The notes under the pieces were generated by a model, which searched no databases, was not told the DNA's origin, and saw nothing but the letters and a program-made list of their open reading frames with translations. Below, one piece after another: positions 18,012-26,912 of a stretch of DNA of 60,069 nucleotides (within the stretch, counting starts at the first letter, position 1; each line of letters opens with the position of its first letter). A program made the position numbers and the translations under genes. Location: the NCBI GenBank assembly GCA_015065075.1, contig SVRA01000003.1, positions 1 to 60,069 on the forward strand. The letters are read 5' to 3'. This stretch comes from Oscillospiraceae bacterium. Its GTDB lineage: Bacteria > Bacillota > Clostridia > Oscillospirales > CAG-272.

Positions 18012-18440
18012 GTGTTTTTATCACTGTACAACAGCCCCTTTGTCAATGAAAGCACAAAGCATATGGCGCAGATCAATTATTGGATATCTATGATTGAAAC
18101 AGAAGGACTGGGCAGCGTATCTAAAGATATAGAGAAGTTTGACGTTTCTGCTCTGGATAAAATATTCTATATTGCAAAATACGTTTTGTTGCAAGATTTT
18201 GAAAAAGTGTCGGGAATTATTGACGATCTCTACACTAAAAAAGAGATACCTATTTATGCGCTGGAAGAATGGCCGTTGTTTATGCACTATAAATTATCAC
18301 CTGAATATTGTGCGTTTAAGAAGAGACACGCCGAGCTGGGCGCCGTTGTCATGTCTGAACCCAAAACAGAGAATTTGATGGAAAACAATAAAGCAACACA
18401 AAACGTGCGAGCTGAATTGCAAGAATCCGAAAATGCTTAA
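18012..18440 (+). CDS. Hypothetical protein; possibly a truncated gene remnant
   Basis: 142-aa ORF with no clear SD at GTG 18012; alternative ATG 18063. Confidence 0.4.
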   Translation: MFLSLYNSPFVNESTKHMAQINYWISMIETEGLGSVSKDIEKFDVSALDKIFYIAKYVLLQDFEKVSGIIDDLYTKKEIPIYALEEWPLFMHYKLSPEYCAFKKRHAELGAVVMSEPKTENLMENNKATQNVRAELQESENA

Positions 18441-18495
18441 CAAGTCAGAAACAGTGGAGAAAAATGTGATCAATCTTGATCCACATTCTGATACT

Positions 18496-18534
18496 AAAAA
18501 ATCGGAAAGAGCATTGCCTCTTTCCGATTTTTTG
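18496..18534. terminator. Terminator hairpin
   Basis: aaaaaatcggaaagag-cattgc-ctctttccgattttttg. Confidence 0.75.
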
Positions 18535-18593
18535 AGTAAGTTGTCAATTATATCTAACCTTGGCTTTACCCCCGAGATATGTGATCTTCGGGG

Positions 18594-18833
18594 ATGTTTT
18601 TGCTTGCCACGTACACGTACAACAGCAACAACGGCAAGCTGGTGTCTATGAAATACGGAAACGACACCATTCCTGTAACTTATCAGTACGATGCTCTTGA
18701 CAGATTGAAAAGAGTCTGCTGTAACATTGAAGGTAAGCTTTCGGAATACGTCCGGTATAATCTTGATGATAGAGGCATTTGCTTGTCATTAAAAAACGGC
18801 AAGTTTCTAAAAAATATTAGATTCAAAAAATAA
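18594..18833 (+). pseudogene. RHS/YD-repeat protein remnant
   Basis: ATYTYNSNNGKLVSMKYGNDTIPVTYQYDALDRLKRV matches RHS/YD repeat periodicity; only 79 aa, no SD or signal. Confidence 0.6.
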
Positions 18834-18856
18834 TTTAAAAAATTTGAAAAAAGGGG

Positions 18857-18885
18857 TTGACAAATCGAAATTTGTTTGATATAAT
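18857..18885 (+). promoter_or_regulatory. SigA-type promoter for tRNA-Thr
   Basis: TTGACA-17-TATAAT. Confidence 0.78.
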
Positions 18886-18915
18886 AGACAAGTCGTCAAG
18901 ACAAAGTGAATATTT

Positions 18916-18991
18916 GCTGGTATGGCTCAGTCGGTAGAGCACGTCATTGGTAATGACGAGGTCATCAGTTCGATTCTGATTACCAGCTCCA
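18916..18991 (+). tRNA. tRNA-Thr (anticodon GGT), CCA encoded
   Basis: GCTGGTA/TACCAGC acceptor, GCTC/GAGC D stem, CGTCA-TTGGTAA-TGACG anticodon arm, ATCAG-TTCGATT-CTGAT T arm. Confidence 0.95.
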
Positions 18992-19024
18992 AAATCCATC
19001 GCAAAAGCGGTGGATTTTTTGTTT
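18991..19024 (+). terminator. Terminator after tRNA-Thr (repeated at 19151-19184)
   Basis: aaaatccatcgc-aaaa-gcggtggattttttg. Confidence 0.82.
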
Positions 19025-19030
19025 CTACTT

Positions 19031-19151
19031 CGCCACGGCTCAGTCGGTAGAGCACGTCATTGGTAAGGACGACCTACGTTCGCTGCGCTCACTGTGCGAA
19101 ATTGCTTCGCAATTATCGGGATCATCAGTTCGATTCTGATTACCAGCTCCA
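19031..19151 (+). pseudogene. Disrupted tandem copy of tRNA-Thr
   Basis: ggctcagtcggtagagcacgtcattggtaa (19037-19066) and tcatcagttcgattctgattaccagctcca (from 19122) identical to the tRNA, separated by 55 nt instead of 8; 5' acceptor strand no longer complements TACCAGC. Confidence 0.85.
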
Positions 19152-19187
19152 AAATCCATCGCAAAAGCGGTGGATTTTTTGTTTTCC

Positions 19188-19216
19188 TTGACATTTTCTT
19201 CAAACTATGCTACCAT
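19188..19216 (+). promoter_or_regulatory. Probable SigA-type promoter for the 19240 ORF
   Basis: TTGACA-17-TACCAT. Confidence 0.55.
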
Positions 19217-19239
19217 AGTTACAGAAAGGCGGTGAACTT

Positions 19240-19605
19240 ATGAGCAATAAAGCAGGATCAATAGCTGTAATATGTATCTTAACTATTCTGCTGATAATTT
19301 CAGTAGCAATCTTCCTTTCGACTCAAAACTCATTGGACAATATGCAAAACGTCGATCCCTCCAACGATCAATTACCGGGAGCATCTGTTCTGGCAACAAT
19401 TATTGGCTCGCTGACAGTATGGTTAGGCTTCATATTGGGCGAGTTCATCGTTTCTATGATAGGATTTGCCGGTTCCTTCTTGGCAATTAAAATCGCCCCA
19501 AGTCGCGTCCTGAAGGGAATTTCCATCGGCTTTTTCGTTTTCTATTCATTGATTGCTCTGGTATCAACCGCTGCGATCGTTTTCATTGTTATAGCAATCG
19601 TATAA
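19240..19605 (+). CDS. Small integral membrane protein of unknown function
   Basis: 121 aa with about three TM segments; SD aaaggcggtg upstream. Confidence 0.65.
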   Translation: MSNKAGSIAVICILTILLIISVAIFLSTQNSLDNMQNVDPSNDQLPGASVLATIIGSLTVWLGFILGEFIVSMIGFAGSFLAIKIAPSRVLKGISIGFFVFYSLIALVSTAAIVFIVIAIV

Positions 19606-19623
19606 CAGCATAATTTCAAATCA

Positions 19624-19656
19624 CAAAAAGCGCAACGCCATCGGCGTTGCGCTTTC
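19624..19656. terminator. Terminator between convergent genes
   Basis: aaaaagcgcaacgcc-atc-ggcgttgcgcttt. Confidence 0.8.
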
Positions 19657-20754
19657 TCATTTTTTCCTCCCCATCACGATCGGCAACACCGCCGCCAAGA
19701 AAAACACACAGCAAACGAACGCCGCATTTGAGTAATCTCGTCCCGACACCTCAAGGGACGGGAGCTTTGCCAAAGCCTCCTTTGAAAAGGGAAATATCTT
19801 CAATGCAACCCACATCAGCGCCGTACATATCACCCCCTGTGCCGCTTTGGCAATAAAAAACGGTTTAAATGACACCCCGCGCCCCGAGCATATCGTTATT
19901 ATCTGAAAATGCACCGATAACCCCGACCACCCCGCGCCCGCCGCGCAAAGCAAGACCGCCGCCAATGGAGCGCCGACCTCAACCGCCGCCCCCATTCCGC
20001 TTGATATCTCAAAAAATCCAAATATCATAGCCGTCACCACTCGCGGAATATCGATCTCGGCAAGCAGCGACCCGATGCACCCGACGAACGACGAGAAAAA
20101 CACCACGTACGCGCATACCGTTATCATCGAGATAGCCGAACTCTGAATAGCCGACGTAAAGACCTCGATCGCGCCTTTTCTCTCAAAAGCAACCGCACCA
20201 TACCCCGATTTTGACCGCCCATCCCCGATCTTCCCGAAAAATATCCTCTCAAAAACACCGACAATGACCGCCGAAAGCAGAACGCACCCGTATAGCGTGA
20301 CCCCAAGCTCGACACTGCCAAGGAGCGATACCCCTACCGCGCTTATCACGAACGCCGACCCGGGATTGTTGCAAAACGTCAGCGCTCGCGAAAACTCGCG
20401 ATCAGAGATCTCACCGCGATCATACAGAGAGCATAGCGTCTTCGCCCCTATGGGAAATCCGCAGATCGCGCCAAGCACGAAGGCACAAGCCCCCGCCTCG
20501 CTTATTCCAAATAGAAATCTCGTCGGTTTCGCCAACAATCTCCCCACACGCTGCCCGACACCGCTGTGGATCAGCAGCTCGGAGATTATCATAAAAGGGA
20601 AAAGTGACGGAATGACCGCCCCTGCGCATAGTTGAAGCCCCTTTTTCATATAATTGATTGCAACGCTCGAACGGATCAGGAAAAGAAGGAAAGCCGCCGA
20701 GGCGATCACAGCAAAGATCGGGAATCTACGTTTTTTTGCCTCTGCACGCGCCAT
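19657..20754 (-). CDS. Nucleoside-recognition (Gate) domain membrane protein, YlbJ-like sporulation protein
   Basis: GLQLCAGAVIPSLFPFMIISELLI...GAICGFPIGAKTLCSLYDRGEIS...FCNNPGSAFVISAVG; start adjusted to ATG 20754. Confidence 0.85.
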   Translation of the reverse strand: MARAEAKKRRFPIFAVIASAAFLLFLIRSSVAINYMKKGLQLCAGAVIPSLFPFMIISELLIHSGVGQRVGRLLAKPTRFLFGISEAGACAFVLGAICGFPIGAKTLCSLYDRGEISDREFSRALTFCNNPGSAFVISAVGVSLLGSVELGVTLYGCVLLSAVIVGVFERIFFGKIGDGRSKSGYGAVAFERKGAIEVFTSAIQSSAISMITVCAYVVFFSSFVGCIGSLLAEIDIPRVVTAMIFGFFEISSGMGAAVEVGAPLAAVLLCAAGAGWSGLSVHFQIITICSGRGVSFKPFFIAKAAQGVICTALMWVALKIFPFSKEALAKLPSLEVSGRDYSNAAFVCCVFFLAAVLPIVMGRKK

Positions 20755-20814
20755 TTTTACCCTCCTTAAAGCGAACTTAATTTCAGTAAAATATATTTTG
20801 TCCGAGGTCGTAAT

Positions 20815-21138
20815 ATGAGTGCAGAGCCAAATAAAGTTCATAAGGAGAAAAGGGGATTTCTCGAATTCCTCGCAGTTAAGGCAGAGCTGCCGAGCGACGT
20901 GCTGGGAGGCGACTTTCACATAGAGCTCCGAGGCAGAAACACGCTTTTTATGCAGGGCTGCCGCAGAATATTGAAATATTCCCCCGACGAAATGATAATG
21001 TCGGCGCGCGGCTTTGCTGTGGTGATCGAGGGTGAGCGCCTTATCTGCTCAACCTACCACAGCGGCACTGTAACGGTGGAGGGTAACATATTGGCAGTCC
21101 GCTTCGACCTGCCGGATAGCGAGGAGAAAAACAGATGA
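20815..21138 (+). CDS. yqfC: YabP/YqfC family sporulation protein
   Basis: 107 aa; position directly upstream of yqfD; YqfC-like beta-rich sequence. Confidence 0.8.
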   Translation: MSAEPNKVHKEKRGFLEFLAVKAELPSDVLGGDFHIELRGRNTLFMQGCRRILKYSPDEMIMSARGFAVVIEGERLICSTYHSGTVTVEGNILAVRFDLPDSEEKNR

Positions 21139-22310
21139 ATATATCCTACTTTATTTGCGGCTATGTCACGATAAAAGCGAATTACGATAATATCACCCCG
21201 CTTCTCAATCTCTGTATGTACTATTGCATACCGTATTCAAACTTCAGAGCCGAGACCGACGGCGTACTTCTCACTATGCGCCTCTCGGCCAAAAAGAAGC
21301 TCGAAAAAGAAGCAAAAGCGAGGGGAATAGAATTCGAAACCGTCAAAAAAGGCGGCATTCCCACGCTACTGTCGCGGTATAAGCACAGATACGGAATACC
21401 GATAGGAGTGCTTGTTGCCGCCGCGCTCGTCTTTTTCTCGCATCGATTCGTCTGGGATATAGAGGTCACGGGCAACGAGAATATCACCACCTCCGAGATC
21501 TGCGAGGCCTTAAAAAGCTACGGGCTCGGAGTCGGCTCGTATATCCCGTCGCTAAATACCGACAGAATAGAGAACGAATTTCTGCTTGATTCCGAAACAG
21601 TGTCGTGGATATCGGTAAACCTTATCGGCACGGTCGCCGAGGTACAGATAAGAGAGTACCGGGGAGAGACCGACGAGCAGGCGTCGACCAAACCCGCCAA
21701 CCTCGTCGCCTCGAAATCGGGGATCATACAAGAGGTAAGAGTGTATAACGGCAACGTGGTCGTCGTGTCGGGACAGCACGTCGATCAAGGCGACCTGCTC
21801 GTAAGCGGCCTTTACGATAGCAAAACGCTCGGCTTTCGCTACACCCGCGCCGAAGGAAGCATAATGGCAAAAACCGTTACCGAATATTATATCGAAATCC
21901 CCTACGAATACGAGGCAACAGTCTACACGGGGGCAGAATATTACGATAAATATTTAAATTTTTTTGACTATTCGATTAACATTTCAAAAAATAGTGGAAA
22001 AGAGGGCGCATTATATGATACAATAAGTATAGTGGAGAGTCTTTGCCTTCCCGACGGGACCGAGACCCCGTTTGAGATGCGGACCGTAAAGCATTTGGAA
22101 TATGAATCGGTCACGCTGACCCGTACCGCAGCCGAAGCCGAGGAGCTCGCGTATTTCGAGCTTTCTCAAAGACTTGCAGCGGCGGCAGAGGGCACGACGA
22201 TCCTCCGCAAAATAATCGTTCCGCAAATAAAGGACGGCTCCTTTGCGCTTTACTGTACCGTGATAGCCATCGAGGATATCGCGAAAACGGTGGAGTTCGA
22301 GGTCGAGTAA
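21135..22310 (+). CDS. yqfD: Sporulation protein YqfD
   Basis: 391 aa; N-terminal globular domain, TM, WDIEVTGNENITTSEICEALKSYGLGVGSY; 4-bp overlap with yqfC. Confidence 0.88.
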   Translation: MNISYFICGYVTIKANYDNITPLLNLCMYYCIPYSNFRAETDGVLLTMRLSAKKKLEKEAKARGIEFETVKKGGIPTLLSRYKHRYGIPIGVLVAAALVFFSHRFVWDIEVTGNENITTSEICEALKSYGLGVGSYIPSLNTDRIENEFLLDSETVSWISVNLIGTVAEVQIREYRGETDEQASTKPANLVASKSGIIQEVRVYNGNVVVVSGQHVDQGDLLVSGLYDSKTLGFRYTRAEGSIMAKTVTEYYIEIPYEYEATVYTGAEYYDKYLNFFDYSINISKNSGKEGALYDTISIVESLCLPDGTETPFEMRTVKHLEYESVTLTRTAAEAEELAYFELSQRLAAAAEGTTILRKIIVPQIKDGSFALYCTVIAIEDIAKTVEFEVE

Positions 22311-22328
22311 CACTTGAAAGGACAAAAA

Positions 22329-23390
22329 GTGAGCAGTAAAATAATCAAAATAGAAAGCCCCGACGTGCTGGCAACGGTCTTCGGCAGCTGCGATTCAAAC
22401 GTAAAGATAATCGAAAAGAAATTCGGCGTCGCCGTGCATAATCGCATCGCGGACAGCGGAGAGGACGTAATCGTCGTCTCGGGCGATCAGGACATGGCGG
22501 TCAGTCAGGCGGCAAGCGCCGTGGCGTACCTTGTCAAAATGGCAAAATATAACGAAAACATCAACGATCAAAGCGTGATATACGTCTGCGACACGGTGAG
22601 CTCGGGCAACTCGGGCGAGCTCGAGGAGCTTGGCGACGATACTATCTGTGTCACGATGAAGGGCAAGCCGATCAAGGCAAAGACCGTCGGACAAAAGCAG
22701 TACGTCAACGCGATCAAAAAGAACACCATAGTGCTCGGCATCGGACCTGCGGGAACGGGAAAGACCTTCCTCGCGGTCGCAATGGCGGTCAAGGCACTCC
22801 GCGAAAAGCAGGTGTCGAGAATAATCCTCACCCGACCCGCTATCGAGGCGGGCGAAAAGCTCGGATTTTTGCCGGGTGACCTGCAAAGCAAGATCGACCC
22901 CTACCTCCGCCCACTCTACGACTCGCTCTACGAAATGATGGGCGCGGAGAATTATCAGCGTCAGGTCGAGAAGGGAGTTATCGAGGTCGCACCCCTGGCG
23001 TATATGAGAGGAAGAACGCTCGACGATTCCTTCATAATCCTCGACGAAGCGCAAAACTGTACCCCCGAGCAAATGAAAATGTTTCTGACCCGACTCGGAT
23101 TCAACTCAAAGGCGGTCGTAACGGGAGACCTTACCCAGACCGACCTGCCGTACGGACAGAAAAGCGGTCTTGCCGAGGCGGTCAAGATCCTCACCGACAT
23201 CGAGGATATCGCGATCCATAGCTTCAGCGAGCGCGACGTGGTAAGACATAAGCTCGTGCAGAAGATAATACTCGCATACGAAAAATACGACAAGGAGCGC
23301 AGAGAGAAATACTCGCGCAACGACGATAAAAAGCATAACGACAGAAAGGAAACGGACGGCAAGCACAGCTACCGCCCCTCAAGGAATTGA
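22329..23390 (+). CDS. PhoH family ATPase
   Basis: GIGPAGTGKTFLAVAMAV Walker A; FIILDEAQNCTPEQMKMFLTRLG; start likely GTG 22329 (SD gaaagga) rather than TTG 22314. Confidence 0.92.
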   Translation: MSSKIIKIESPDVLATVFGSCDSNVKIIEKKFGVAVHNRIADSGEDVIVVSGDQDMAVSQAASAVAYLVKMAKYNENINDQSVIYVCDTVSSGNSGELEELGDDTICVTMKGKPIKAKTVGQKQYVNAIKKNTIVLGIGPAGTGKTFLAVAMAVKALREKQVSRIILTRPAIEAGEKLGFLPGDLQSKIDPYLRPLYDSLYEMMGAENYQRQVEKGVIEVAPLAYMRGRTLDDSFIILDEAQNCTPEQMKMFLTRLGFNSKAVVTGDLTQTDLPYGQKSGLAEAVKILTDIEDIAIHSFSERDVVRHKLVQKIILAYEKYDKERREKYSRNDDKKHNDRKETDGKHSYRPSRN

Positions 23391-23890
23391 CCGATATGAA
23401 CAGAAAAATGGGACTAAAGATCTATTTTGAAAACGCGCAGGACAAGCTCCCGCTGACCTATAAAATGAAAATGCTCATCAGAGAAGCCGTCGAAACCACG
23501 CTTGATTTCGAGGATTTTCAGAATCATTGCGAGGTCTCGGTGACCTTCACGGATAACGAGGGAATACACGAGCTCAACAAGAAATTCCGCGAGGTAGACA
23601 AGCCCACCGACGTGCTCTCGTTCCCCCTTTTCGACTTTGAGGGCGAGACCGACGAGCCCCCCGTCGACGAGATAATGAGCAACCTCGGCGATATCGTCAT
23701 TTCCCTTGAAAAAGCAAAAGAGCAGGCAGATGAATACGGTCATTCCTTCGAGCGCGAGGTCGCGTTCCTTTGCGTCCATTCAATGCTCCACCTGCTCGGC
23801 TATGACCACGAAACAAGTGACGAGGACGACGTCGAAATGAGATCCAAGCAGACCGAAATAATGAGAATAATGGGCCTTGAGGTCAAATAA
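23387..23890 (+). CDS. ybeY: Endoribonuclease YbeY
   Basis: TDVLSFP and HSMLHLLGYDHETSDE H3xH5xH motif. Confidence 0.94.
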   Translation: MTDMNRKMGLKIYFENAQDKLPLTYKMKMLIREAVETTLDFEDFQNHCEVSVTFTDNEGIHELNKKFREVDKPTDVLSFPLFDFEGETDEPPVDEIMSNLGDIVISLEKAKEQADEYGHSFEREVAFLCVHSMLHLLGYDHETSDEDDVEMRSKQTEIMRIMGLEVK

Positions 23891-23908
23891 AAAGCAAGGA
23901 AAAAGATA

Positions 23909-24793
23909 ATGAAAAAAACAGGATTTATAGCAATAGTAGGAAGACCTAACGTAGGAAAATCCACGCTTCTCAATAGCATTCTCGGCGAAAAGGTGGCGAT
24001 AGTCTCCTCCAAGCCGCAGACCACGAGAAACAGAATCATCGGAATACATACCGTCGGCGACGATCAGTACGTGTTCCTTGATACCCCGGGCATTTTCAAG
24101 CCGCGCAACAGCCTCGGCTCTTATATGGTAAAAACGGCTAATTCCTCGATGCAGGATGCAGATGCGGTTATCCTTGTTGTCGATACGGGTAAGCCGATAA
24201 GTGAGACCGAGAAAAACGTAATAACCTACCTCAAAAGAACCGAGACCCCAAGTGTCCTCGTTCTCAATAAGATCGACCTCTACCGCCGCGAGCAGATAGC
24301 CGAAACAATCGCCGCATATAGCGAGCTCCACTCGTTTGACGCGGTCGTGCCGATCTGCGCGAAGAACGGAAAGGGAGTGGACGAGGTGCTCGACGAGTGT
24401 AAAGCCTTCCTTGGCGAGTCCGACTTCTTTTTCCCCGAGGATATGGTCACAGATCAGTCCGAGCGTCAGGTAGCTGCCGAGGTCATCCGCGAAAAGCTCT
24501 TGAGAACACTCAATAAAGAGATCCCCCACGGCATCGCCGTCGCGATCGAGGAGTTCAAGGACGAGGGAAGCCTCGTCAGTATCCGCGCCGAGATCTTCTG
24601 CGAAAAGGCGTCGCATAAGGGAATTATCGTCGGCAAGAACGGCGAGGAGCTCAAGCGCGTCGGATCGTACGCGCGCGCTGACCTTGAAGCCATATTCGGC
24701 GCAAAGGTTTACCTCAACCTCTGGGTAAAGGTCAAGGAAAATTGGCGCGATAGCCAGAGAGGAATCACCGACTTCGGCTTCACCGAGGACTGA
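23909..24793 (+). CDS. era: GTPase Era
   Basis: GRPNVGKSTLLN G1, DTPGI G3, NKID G4, C-terminal KH domain. Confidence 0.96.
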   Translation: MKKTGFIAIVGRPNVGKSTLLNSILGEKVAIVSSKPQTTRNRIIGIHTVGDDQYVFLDTPGIFKPRNSLGSYMVKTANSSMQDADAVILVVDTGKPISETEKNVITYLKRTETPSVLVLNKIDLYRREQIAETIAAYSELHSFDAVVPICAKNGKGVDEVLDECKAFLGESDFFFPEDMVTDQSERQVAAEVIREKLLRTLNKEIPHGIAVAIEEFKDEGSLVSIRAEIFCEKASHKGIIVGKNGEELKRVGSYARADLEAIFGAKVYLNLWVKVKENWRDSQRGITDFGFTED

Positions 24794-24830
24794 TCAGGAA
24801 TCAAAAAAACAACGTAAGAGGAGTAAGGAT

Positions 24831-25625
24831 ATGACCTTCGCAACCGACGGGCTTATCACCCGCGTGATCGACGTAGGCGCGTCGGACAAGCTTGTAAATA
24901 TCATAACCCACTCGCGCGGACGAATCGGCGTGATGGTCAAGGGCGGACGTTCTCCAAACAGTAAGCTGACCGCAATATCTCAGCTTTTTACTTACGGAAA
25001 TTTCGAGATCTACGAAAAGAATTCAATGTATTGGCTTCGCGGCGGCTCGGTCACCAATTCCTTTTATAACCTCTCCACCGACGTCTCGAAGGTCGCGCTT
25101 GCGGCGTATCTTTGTGACCTCGCCAACGAGCTGACCGATGAGGACGAGGAGTGCGACGAGCTGCTCAGATTGCTGCTCAATTCGCTTTTCCTTATAGGTA
25201 AGGGAGAAAAGGATCAGGCGATAATAAAATCAGTCTTTGAGTTTCGCACCGCGGCAAACTCGGGATATCTCCCCGAGCTTTCGGGATGCGTGTATTGCGG
25301 AAGCGGCAGCGCCGATCAGATCTACCTCGACGTAATGGGCGGAAGACTTATCTGTACCGATTGTCTTTCGAGAAGAGGAGAGAAGCGTCCGAATATTTCA
25401 AAGGAATTCGACGATATGCCCTCGGCAACCGTGCTCTGCGGTATCTCACCGTCAACTCTTGCGGCTCTGCGATATATCGCATACGCCCCCGCAAATAAGG
25501 TCTTTTCCTTTGACCTGAAGGACGACTCCGATATCCGCGACCTTTCCAAAGCCACCGAAGCGTATATCCTCAACCACCTCGGACGAAGCTTCGACTCACT
25601 CGATTTCTATAAAGCAGTTATGTAA
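24831..25625 (+). CDS. recO: DNA repair protein RecO
   Basis: 264 aa; N-terminal OB fold, Zn site GCVYCGSG...CTDCL, position after era. Confidence 0.93.
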   Translation: MTFATDGLITRVIDVGASDKLVNIITHSRGRIGVMVKGGRSPNSKLTAISQLFTYGNFEIYEKNSMYWLRGGSVTNSFYNLSTDVSKVALAAYLCDLANELTDEDEECDELLRLLLNSLFLIGKGEKDQAIIKSVFEFRTAANSGYLPELSGCVYCGSGSADQIYLDVMGGRLICTDCLSRRGEKRPNISKEFDDMPSATVLCGISPSTLAALRYIAYAPANKVFSFDLKDDSDIRDLSKATEAYILNHLGRSFDSLDFYKAVM

Positions 25626-25627
25626 AA

Positions 25628-25660
25628 AAACGGGAGCAGACATACCGTCTGCTTCCGTTA
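25628..25660 (+). terminator. Terminator after recO
   Basis: aacgggagcagac-atacc-gtctgcttccgtt. Confidence 0.65.
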
Positions 25661-25669
25661 ATTCTTAAA

Positions 25670-25938
25670 CTCCATCTTGCGAAGCACAAGCGTGTGCGAG
25701 CAACACAGCATTACTTTCACCCAAGATGGACAAAAGAGCCCCATCAGGAAGTTCAACCACGCGGCTTCAGATTCGGAAACACAGTGTGCCGAAGGCGAAA
25801 GGGTGGAGAATTCTTAAAGAGAAGGGAGATGTTGAGCAAGTTCAAAACGCGGCTCGCTGCTTTTTGAACGGCGAAACCTCCCTTCTTTTTAAGCGGCGTT
25901 TCTTTTCGTAGTTTTCTTGCCGCTGTTGGCAAGAAATG
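25670..25938. repeat. Structured repeat element B
   Basis: CCATCTTG (25672) / CAAGATGG (25732) left hairpin; 25809-25895 homologous to element A with compensatory stem changes; right hairpin TTTCTTGCC-gctgtt-GGCAAGAAA. Confidence 0.68.
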
Positions 25939-25947
25939 AACACCTCT

Positions 25948-26445
25948 CTATCTCCCAAATCTCCTCTTCCCACGCTTAGCCACTCTTTTAACATTCCCCG
26001 CAAGTGCCCCAAGCACCGAGAAAACGATCACCAACGCATGTAAAAGCAAAGATTGCCAAAGCTCAAAGTTAGAGGACGAAATCCCCTTGAGCACAATAGA
26101 AAACAACATCGCGCAAACCGTTGAAAGCCCTCCGCAAATGATCCCGCAAAGCGCAGGCGCATCCTTGACCCTTTTGGCGGTCACAAATCCGCCGATAAAC
26201 GCAGAGGGAAAGAGCGCAATAAGCGATAGCGATGAAATTAAACTCAGCGGATCAGGACTTGCAAGTGCCGCAGCGGATAGCACGCTGATAAGAATAATCC
26301 CCGAGATAAACGTGACCAAAAGCCCCCAAAGAGAGCATTTCAGCACAGATGTAAAAAGCGGTGACTCGTCGCCAGAGCGTGACCGCGCGGCAACGGGAGT
26401 CGTACGCGAGCGCACGAGCGCGGAAGACCTTTGATTTCTGTTCAT
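25948..26445 (-). CDS. TIGR04086-like four-TM membrane protein
   Basis: MNRNQRSSALVRSRTT...; four hydrophobic segments; adjacent to yajC as in other Clostridia; start adjusted to 26445. Confidence 0.72.
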   Translation of the reverse strand: MNRNQRSSALVRSRTTPVAARSRSGDESPLFTSVLKCSLWGLLVTFISGIILISVLSAAALASPDPLSLISSLSLIALFPSAFIGGFVTAKRVKDAPALCGIICGGLSTVCAMLFSIVLKGISSSNFELWQSLLLHALVIVFSVLGALAGNVKRVAKRGKRRFGR

Positions 26446-26448
26446 AAT

Positions 26449-26505
26449 AAAAACGCCTCCGTAACGTATATTTCCGTAGAAATATATGCCTTCGGAAGCG
26501 TTTTT
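26449..26505 (-). terminator. Long hairpin terminator between yajC and TIGR04086-like gene
   Basis: aaaaacgcctccgtaacgtatattt-ccgta-gaaatatatgccttcggaagcgttttt. Confidence 0.7.
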
Positions 26506-26530
26506 ATTACTTTTATGAAGATCTGATCGG

Positions 26531-26869
26531 TCAGTCGATAGAGTCCTCTGCCTTAACGTCAACGCGGCTGACAGCAGTCTTGAGAATGCGGATCTTGGTG
26601 CCGTCGCGGCTAGTCTCGATAACGCAGGTCTCCTCCTTGATGCTTACGATCTTGCCGATGATACCGCCGATCGTGGTGATCTCGTCGCCAACCTGAAGAT
26701 TGTTGCGCATGCTTGCAATCTCCTGATCTTGCTTTCTTTGTTTGCGAGAGCTCACTACCATAATAACGATCAGGATTCCGATCATAATAACGGGCAGCAA
26801 CAACGAAGTAAGGCCTCCACCGTTGTTTGGAGTGCTGGTCGATGAGAGCAAAAGAGCTGTATTGAGCAT
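26531..26869 (-). CDS. yajC: Preprotein translocase subunit YajC
   Basis: Single TM followed by RKQRKQDQEIASMRNNLQVGDEITTIGGIIGKIVSIKEE; start adjusted to 26869. Confidence 0.93.
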   Translation of the reverse strand: MLNTALLLSSTSTPNNGGGLTSLLLPVIMIGILIVIMVVSSRKQRKQDQEIASMRNNLQVGDEITTIGGIIGKIVSIKEETCVIETSRDGTKIRILKTAVSRVDVKAEDSID

Positions 26870-26912
26870 AATGTTAGTTACCCTTTCTTGGTTATATTTT
26901 TCATACTTTTCT

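Noticed and set aside
19031-19151. Second functional tRNA-Thr or intron-containing tRNA
   Set aside because: 5' acceptor strand does not pair with TACCAGC and the insert begins in the 3' anticodon stem with no group I intron features; called a pseudo-tRNA
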